A program made the translations under genes and the position numbers. Positions 58,098 through 64,000 of a stretch of DNA of 64,000 nucleotides are shown here, piece after piece. Positions within the stretch are counted from its first letter, which is position 1. Each line of letters starts with the position of its first letter. The stretch covers positions 707,153 through 771,152 of the forward strand of contig CM061227.1 of assembly GCA_030844895.1 (NCBI GenBank), read 5' to 3'. The stretch comes from Ambrosia x helenae. Lineage: Eukaryota; Streptophyta; Magnoliopsida; Asterales; Asteraceae. The notes under the pieces are model-generated. The model was not told the origin of the DNA and made no database searches. It saw nothing but the letters and a program-made list of their open reading frames with translations.

Positions 58098-59931
58098 CTA
58101 GTTGGAAACCTAAGCGATGCGGCGGGAGTGACAATTTACATTGCGGTACTTATTTCAAATTCATATAATATTTGTTGTAGTATCGTTGCAGTGGATATAT
58201 ATAATAAGCGTTACACATGTCTAGTAACTAAAAAGATTTAACATTTAAATTATAAAATTATTTCAAGAAATATTTGATAAAATTATTTCTAGTAACCAAA
58301 AGTCTTTCAAATCTGCATGATCTCATCTGTATAGTCTGCCCGCCATTCGTCATTAAGAGCGATCACTGAAATTTCTTGTATATCTTCATGTTTATTACTA
58401 AATCTTTTTGTGAGGATGAGTTTCCTCCATTTTATCCTACTGTAGTATCATCAAATACGTATTTTTGTCATTTTTATCATACAGACTCCATTTTCATTTA
58501 GAGCCTTTTGGATCTCTTCATATTAGTTTCATGCATCCGATCTTTAAAATAAATTAAAAATATTTAATACACAAGTTAATAGAAGATGAAATAAATATTG
58601 ATTTTATCTCTTCACTAAATCCACGTTGAAGATCAGATTTGTGGAGACTAAACATTGAACCATAGCAAATAATCTCAACACTATTACCACCATTATCCTG
58701 CAATAAAAGACATATAATATACCATATGAAATAACAACCATGTTAATATTAAAAAGTACACATTAACAAATATAACCTTAGATGTTACTTTAGACGTTTG
58801 TGTGGCTATTGATTCGTTCATTTTCGTATGTTTTTCATCTAAATGAATCTACAAAACCACGAAGTTAACATTTACATGACTAAGATATGTATAAAAATAT
58901 ATAATTAGTAAATGGGACGAATGAAAGCCCTCAATTAACAAAGAGCCAACCTTAGAAGCTTCGAATTCAGATTTAAATCCATGCCAAAGTATTTTAGCAA
59001 ATGAAATAGGTGTGGATTACTTTGTATTAGTAAATAGGGTAAACTTTAGTATGTTAGTATATGTTTAAAATTTAAAACTCATGATTTTCCCACCCATTTA
59101 AATTAAAAAAAATTTGTTTATCTTTGAGTAATGTGTACAAAAATTATTATGTTTTATTTTATGTGAATACCGAATTCAATACTTATTAATACATGCATGC
59201 ATACCCATATACATATGCACATACTGCTAATATTGATTATTTTAACAGGGTGCTACAATTGAAGCTATCGGTAACAAATGTGATAAAGCATTCTTATAGC
59301 CCATACTTATGTAGCAGTATTATTATCGTGTGACAAATTATTTGTCTGCTAAAGGAAGGATGAACCATAACGTTTAATAACATTATCATGTTTTAAGAAT
59401 CACTAGAGGTGGTCTATAGATTTTGAGTGCCATGTTTAGTATTGTGAATAGTTGCATTTTACTGGTGTGAATTTTTCATTATTGGGTGGAATAGTATTTA
59501 AAACCAAATTTAGTTTTATTATTTTGAGTTTTACTTGTCATGATATGGTGTTATGATCATTTAACATCCATATTAACAATAAACATGTCTAAGTTCTTTA
59601 ATTAAGTCCAAATTATGTTGATCTGTAATCTAACTTTCACATACATTTTTAGTTTTTAATTTAATGTCTATTCAAGCTTTATATATTTTCTCCTAAAACA
59701 ACGCTTTAACTGCTATATGTTTACTTCAACATTAATGGAATGTACCTTATAACAATACTAGTTACATATTTTAAAGTTTTAGCTATAAGGCATTTTGTTG
59801 TAGGTGAAATTTGGATTCTTTCACATAATTAATAAATATTCATGTTTCTTTTAGATTCTTTCAGTTAAACATGCAATGCAATAATCACTTTTAAATAACG
59901 CATTTCTTTCTTGTACATTTCTATCACACCC
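58098..59931 (-). mobile_element. Helitron 3' end and uncharacterised DNA to its right
   Basis: At 58098, read on the minus strand, CCCGCCGCATCGCTTAGG lies just before CCAACTAG and host T, a Helitron 3' terminus. A similar motif with TGACAATTTACATTGCGGTA is found in the Helitron at 34428. The 5' end was not found, so the right boundary is only the start of the next element. A possible minus-strand exon with a GCAG acceptor near 58700 reads DNGGNSVEIICYGSMFSLHK; its identity is unknown. Otherwise AT-rich without genes. Confidence 0.45.
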
Positions 59932-60181
59932 GTCGAATTTCCGGGTCAAGATCCGTACATGTGCTTTTAAACTATGTCATTTCATGTGTGCATTAGACCT
60001 TTTTACATTAACTATGTCGTCCCGAGTCTAGCAAAGCCCAAACTATTTCAGGAATTCATTACATTTTCCGTTTACGCATGAAACACATGATTTATCCGAA
60101 ATAATTGGCATTGAACAATCAAGCCAATCACATGCTCAACAGAGAGCAACCGAATGCCAGATTATTACGTACTAACAAAAC

Positions 60182-61297
60182 TAGGGGTGAGCATAGGTCC
60201 AAACCCGACCCGACCCAAACCCGACCTGAACCCGAGACCTACATAAAATCAGAACCGATCTCAGACCCTAATCAAAGGTTCGGTCTTCGGTTCCTTGAAG
60301 CCCGGTTCCAATCGGTCCAGCGTACAAGACCCGACCCGAACAGACAACATCATCTACAACATCACAAAACCTTTGGATCTGTTATGATTTGTCTTCTGTC
60401 TGGATGGTGATGGATAATTACGGCTAAAAGAGATTTGGTTGCAGGTTAGTTTGTTTTTTTGAACTTTTTATCTTGATTTTGGATGTTGATGGTTAGTGTT
60501 TGATGTTCTAAGTTTGTATGCTGATTTAGGATGGTGATGGACTGATTCTGTGTTGTTTGCAAATTACTTGGTTTGATTGTGTTTGATTGGTATGTTTGAT
60601 TAGTTGGTATGTTCAATATGTTTGCACACCAAGTGCTCGATAGAATGCCTAAGTAATAAATATATAACATTATAGTTTTGGCGTTTTAAAAAAAACGCCT
60701 AAACTATATTAGTTTAGGCGTTTCTTTGGAATCGCCTAAACTATATAGTTTAGGCGTTTAAAAAAAAACGCCTAAACTAATATAGTTTAGGCGTTTCTTT
60801 GCAAAGTCCTAACATTAATACAACCGTTAACTTAAACTGAATATTTAAAATCGGCCACTCTCAAAACACATGAAAAGACTTTAAAAAAATGGTTGCAGGC
60901 TGGTTTACGGCTGCAAAAATGGTTGACTGCAGGTTATGCAGATTGTCGCAGCCCTCTTGTTCCTGCAGATTGACACACAACAGCGTATTAGGTTGAAGTT
61001 TAGGTCATAGGGGATTAAAAGGTTTATATTAAGAATGTTTAGATGTTAATTGTATTATTTAGGCCCATGAAAATAGATGCAGGTTGTACACAGCAGCGTA
61101 TAAGGTTGTTTTTTTTCGGTCCAGCAGGTTTATACCCGATTTCAATGTGGACCGACCCAACCCGACCCGAAAACCGGGTATAGTGATTTTACAGAACCGA
61201 TGCCAGAACCTATTTTCCTACTCGGGTCGGTTATCGGGTATTTTCGGTTCGGGTATCGGGTTTTTTTTTCGGTCCGGACCGAATCTGCTCACCCCTA
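60182..61297. mobile_element. Non-autonomous hAT element with 8-bp TSD
   Basis: Both ends read inward as TAGGGGTGAGCA, and AACAAAAC is duplicated at 60174-60181 and 61298-61305. The subterminal regions carry many CCCGACCCGA/TCGGGTCGG and GGTTCGG repeats. 1,116 bp without a transposase; the 101-codon frame at 60105-60410 spans its left end and is not a gene. Confidence 0.88.
60674..60800. repeat. Palindrome array TTTAGGCG/CGCCTAAA
   Basis: At least six alternating TTTAGGCGTTT and AAACGCCTAAAC units, arranged as nested perfect or near-perfect inverted repeats, with TATAGTTTAGGCG centres. The block could fold into a long hairpin inside the hAT element and may be a separate small fold-back insertion. 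Confidence 0.8.
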
Positions 61298-62070
61298 AAC
61301 AAAACAAGATTAAACGTGACAATATCTAGTTTGGAAATTATTCAATTCCATACAGAAACCCGAACATTCATAAGGCATTTTGTGGATATTCAACACATGA
61401 AATCATAGGATTTGCACCATTTACCAATGCAAAGTCCATAACATATGTAACATAAGTTAATTCACTAAACCAACATATGTTTAAGGATAAAATAACACAT
61501 GACAATATTATCTTGTGACTACACATGTGTTATTATCTAACTTGACTATACACATATATGTAAACATAGCTTTGTAGGAGCTAGCTACACAATTATTAGT
61601 CTTGGTTTGCTTATGGGCTCAAGGGATTGCTCGTCATCATAGCTTTGTAGGAGCTAGCTACTCCGTACAAAGGCCACTACTTATGTTTGTTCCGCACATG
61701 ATGTTGTTAAAATGTTATTGTTATGGAACTAAAACCCGTGAACTCACCAATATTTTATATATTGACGTCTTTTAAACATATCTTTCAGGTAACTAAGTGT
61801 TGACTAAATATGGGGTTAGTGCGGTGGAATATGGGATGTCGGATACTTGTCGGGATTTCATCAATGTTTTCCATTGGGTTGGGACTTGGATGGAAAAACC
61901 CCATGTATGAATTTGTTGTTTGTTGTTTTGTGAAATGTTTTAACAAGGTACTCATTTTCGACATCTTAATAAAATAATCTTTTCTAATTAAATATGGTTT
62001 GTGTTAATCTTGACTTTGATATGCTTTCGAGCGTTGCGCCACGTGTTTCCGCCATTGACGTGGTGTGACA

Positions 62071-62570
62071 GTATAAACAAATTACACACCGGCTTTTCAA
62101 TCTTTGCAAATTTCAACCCAAGAATGACACAACGCAATTTTCTCTTCTTTGGTCCGTAGAATTGTTGATCGTTTCGACCAGGAGGGTTCAACCCTCCTTT
62201 TTAAGTTCCACCTCTTCCGGCGTTCTTGGAACCTTTAGTATGTGTTTTTTTTTTTTGACCCAGATCCCCTTGTGTATCCAGAATAACAAAGTCCGGAAAC
62301 GAAGTGACATTTGGCTCATGCTGTGCTCAATCTCCTAAAGTCGTGTTCGATTGGTAACAACCCGCTAATCAATCACGATTCATTTTGGGTTCAAGATGGA
62401 GAAGATGATAAATCTTTTAGAAAGGTTTGAATGTGAAAATGTGACATGGTTTGAATTTGAAAATGGGGTATATGAGTTGTAGTTTAGAAATAAATAATGG
62501 AAACTGAAATATCAAAAAGTTGTTTTTTTATTTTATTTTTTATAAAATTCACAATTGTCGAAATAGCTGT
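62071..62570. other. No gene recognised
   Basis: Ordinary to AT-rich DNA. A 67-codon minus frame partly inside the LTR-like block is not supported. Confidence 0.4.
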
Positions 62571-62712
62571 TAGCCCAAGTAAGCAGCCTCACGTGGGCTC
62601 GCTCACGACGGCCCTCACACAATGCTGTTATGGTGTCCGCGAGCCACATGACTCGAATCTTTGCTTGCACCGGGTGCTAGCGGCTCCAACGCCCAGTCTT
62701 ATAACAAGCCAA
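62571..62712 (-). repeat. GC-rich SINE-like segment
   Basis: A 140-bp GC-rich island in AT-rich DNA. On the minus strand AGATTCGAGTCATGTGG contains a B-box-like GATTCGAGTC. A weak A-box candidate lies upstream (TTGGCTTGTTATAAGACTGG). It could be a tRNA-derived SINE piece; assignment is weak. Confidence 0.25.
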
Positions 62713-62979
62713 ATAGTTAAATAAAAAATACTTATATAATTAAAAAAAAAAAACACTTAAAAACGTTAATTTTTCACACTTAGAAAAATTAAAAAGAACA
62801 AATTACTCCATCAAAAAAAAAAAAAAAACATTTCCTAAGCAAACGTAAACACACACACACCAATTCAGTTAACAACACAGTTTCACAAATACCCACATTT
62901 ACCCTCCACAATCTCCACACCTCCCTCCTTTCCATTCCAATTACCCAAACCAGAAGTTATCCACCTCATCACCGTTCCA
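62713..62979 (+). promoter_or_regulatory. Probable promoter and 5' UTR of the right-edge gene
   Basis: Poly-A/T sequence followed by a C/A-rich, CACACAC- and CTCCAC-rich stretch (about 62850-62979) typical of plant 5' UTRs, leading directly to an ATG. No upstream ATG in the last 100 bases was noticed. Confidence 0.4.
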
Positions 62980-63042
62980 ATGCACGAAACCGATATTCAC
63001 GATTTATCCGATGACGCTGATTACGCTGCCGCCTCTCAACAA
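62980..63042 (+). CDS. First exon of a gene continuing past the window, TBC/RabGAP-like
   Basis: ATG at 62980 gives an acidic 21-residue peptide, MHETDIHDLSDDADYAAASQ plus one Gln, ending at a clean donor (CAA|GTAACC at 63043). This N-terminus resembles that of plant TBC1-domain (Rab GTPase-activating) proteins as I remember them; with one short exon visible the identity is tentative. The C-rich 5' UTR, lack of repeats and proper donor site support a real gene. The rest lies beyond 64000. Confidence 0.5.
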
Positions 63043-64000
63043 GTAACCAACTCACCACCTAACTTTTCATTCCCTTAACCCTATATATATTAATAATATT
63101 ATTATTATTAATAGTCATAATATTATCATTATCATCATTTATCATATATGAATATGTACGTACACTATTGCGTTTTCTAGGTTTTATTCATTATTCGTTA
63201 TAGCCTTATTATTTTGCATTAACTTTTTTTATTTTAAAGTAATGATGTGAATTAGATCGAGTTTGTTTGTTTAGGCGGTTATTTTGTTAGTTTCGTGTAA
63301 ATTAGTAAATTAGGGCTACGTGTACGAAGTTTAGAGTTTGTTGATGATTGTGTGTTATTCGTTTTATGTTAATTAGTTAAGTGGCGTAATTAGGAGTGGA
63401 TTGTTATTTGTATGTATGCTATTGCGGTTTGTAGGTTTGATTGATTGTTTTTGATAGAGGTGTTGTTGATTAGTTTGATTGATTGTTTTTGGTTTAGTGG
63501 AAATTAGGGCTTTGTGATCTGTGTTTGTTAGTGTAAGAGGTTTATTTTCTACTAGTGTTGATTGGTTATTGATGATAGACTTTTTGTAGATTAATTTAGA
63601 AGGTATTGATGTGAATTGGAGTTATTGATGATAGACTTTTTGTAGATTAATTTAGAAGGTAATGATGTGAATTTGGTCAAGGTCGTGTGTTTAGGCGGTT
63701 ATGTTTTTTGTTTCATGTTTGTTCTTGATAGACTTATTGTAGATTAATACACTAACTCGATCCAATTCATATGATAACCTTATTGATGATTAATTTAGAA
63801 GGTACTGGTAGTGATGTGAATTGGATTGAGTTCGTGTGTTAAGGCGGTTATGTTATTGGTTATGTGGTAATTAGGGCTCCGTGATCATGTTTGTTAGTGT
63901 AAGAAGTTTATTGCTGATAGACTTATTGCAGATTAATTTGGAAGGTAATGATGGGATCAACTTTGTGTGTTTTGGCGGTTATGTTGGTGGTTTAGTGTAA
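63043..64000 (+). other. First intron of the right-edge gene, with internal tandem repeat
   Basis: T-rich intron-like sequence with no acceptor into a recognisable exon before the window ends. From about 63565 to 63960 a unit containing ATAGACTTTTTGTAGATTAA, TTTAGAAGGTAATGATGTGA and TTAGGCGGTTATGTT recurs three to four times with changes. Confidence 0.5.

Larger units (their letters stand above)
59932..62070 (+). repeat. Gypsy LTR-like block interrupted by a hAT element
   Basis: Begins TATCACACCCGTCGAATTTC (TGTCACACCC type) and ends CGCCATTGACGTGGTGTGAC then A. The right end parallels, in inverted orientation, the start of the 11311 LTR (TGTAACACCCCAACCGATGG, ATCGAGGTGCCACG). Without the inserted hAT element it is about 1 kb. 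No 5-bp duplication, primer site or coding region was found next to it, so it may be a decayed solo LTR or part of a truncated element. Confidence 0.5.

Overview
This is a repeat-rich stretch of a plant nuclear genome. Evidence for a eudicot: a MIR171-type precursor hairpin, a plant-specific DUF4220/DUF594 gene, FAR1-type MULE genes, Ty3/gypsy and Ty1/copia elements with plant-type tRNA-Met primer sites, CACTA, hAT, Helitron and TRIM elements, and introns and intergenic DNA full of (ATT)n and (TA)n. The element families look like those common in Asteraceae, but that placement is inference. Little of the window is host gene: MIR171 (minus strand, 6.24-6.35 kb), a frameshifted DUF4220/DUF594 gene (51.3-53.3 kb, plus) and probably the first exon of a gene running off the right edge (63.0 kb, plus).

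Layout. 0-5.5 kb: three tandem copies of a retroelement leader-like unit, a decayed copia pol and a Helitron 3' end. 5.57-7.5 kb: a fold-back MULE MITE with a 9-bp target duplication, the MIR171 hairpin and GA/CT arrays. 7.506-23.034 kb: one MULE of about 15.5 kb bounded by the 8-bp duplication TAAAATAT. It carries a FAR1/MULE/SWIM/OTU gene, a second accessory gene and three arrays of CTACGGGCCGTAG palindromes. Its OTU exon is split by a young 8.4-kb gag-only Ty3/gypsy element (11.311-19.686 kb) with 2.66-2.68-kb LTRs and the 5-bp duplication TGAAC. 23.4-24.7 kb: a hAT MITE and a MULE MITE. 25.492-32.041 kb: a CACTA element (duplication ATA) holding a non-LTR reverse transcriptase gene with a possible restriction-like endonuclease domain, on the minus strand.

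32-46.1 kb: AT-rich DNA with several Helitrons, a 1.46-kb MULE that may carry a gene fragment, a second fragment of the same reverse transcriptase, and elements embedded in (TA)n tracts. 46.5-50.3 kb: a second copy of the hAT MITE family and a 5'-truncated LINE with a 15-bp duplication. 51.3-53.3 kb: the DUF4220 gene. 54.7-58.1 kb: a GGTGGT minisatellite inside a GTCTGCA-rich repeat, and a 1.37-kb TRIM. 58-62.1 kb: a gypsy LTR-like block interrupted by a 1.1-kb hAT element. 62.9-64 kb: exon 1 and intron of the right-edge gene.

The main story is nesting: gypsy inside MULE, reverse transcriptase inside CACTA, hAT inside LTR, and MIR171 lying between two MULE-type insertions. Several long reading frames (MULE transposase, reverse transcriptase, DUF4220) are broken only by single-base shifts, some in homopolymers. 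Whether these are real mutations or assembly errors cannot be decided from the sequence alone.
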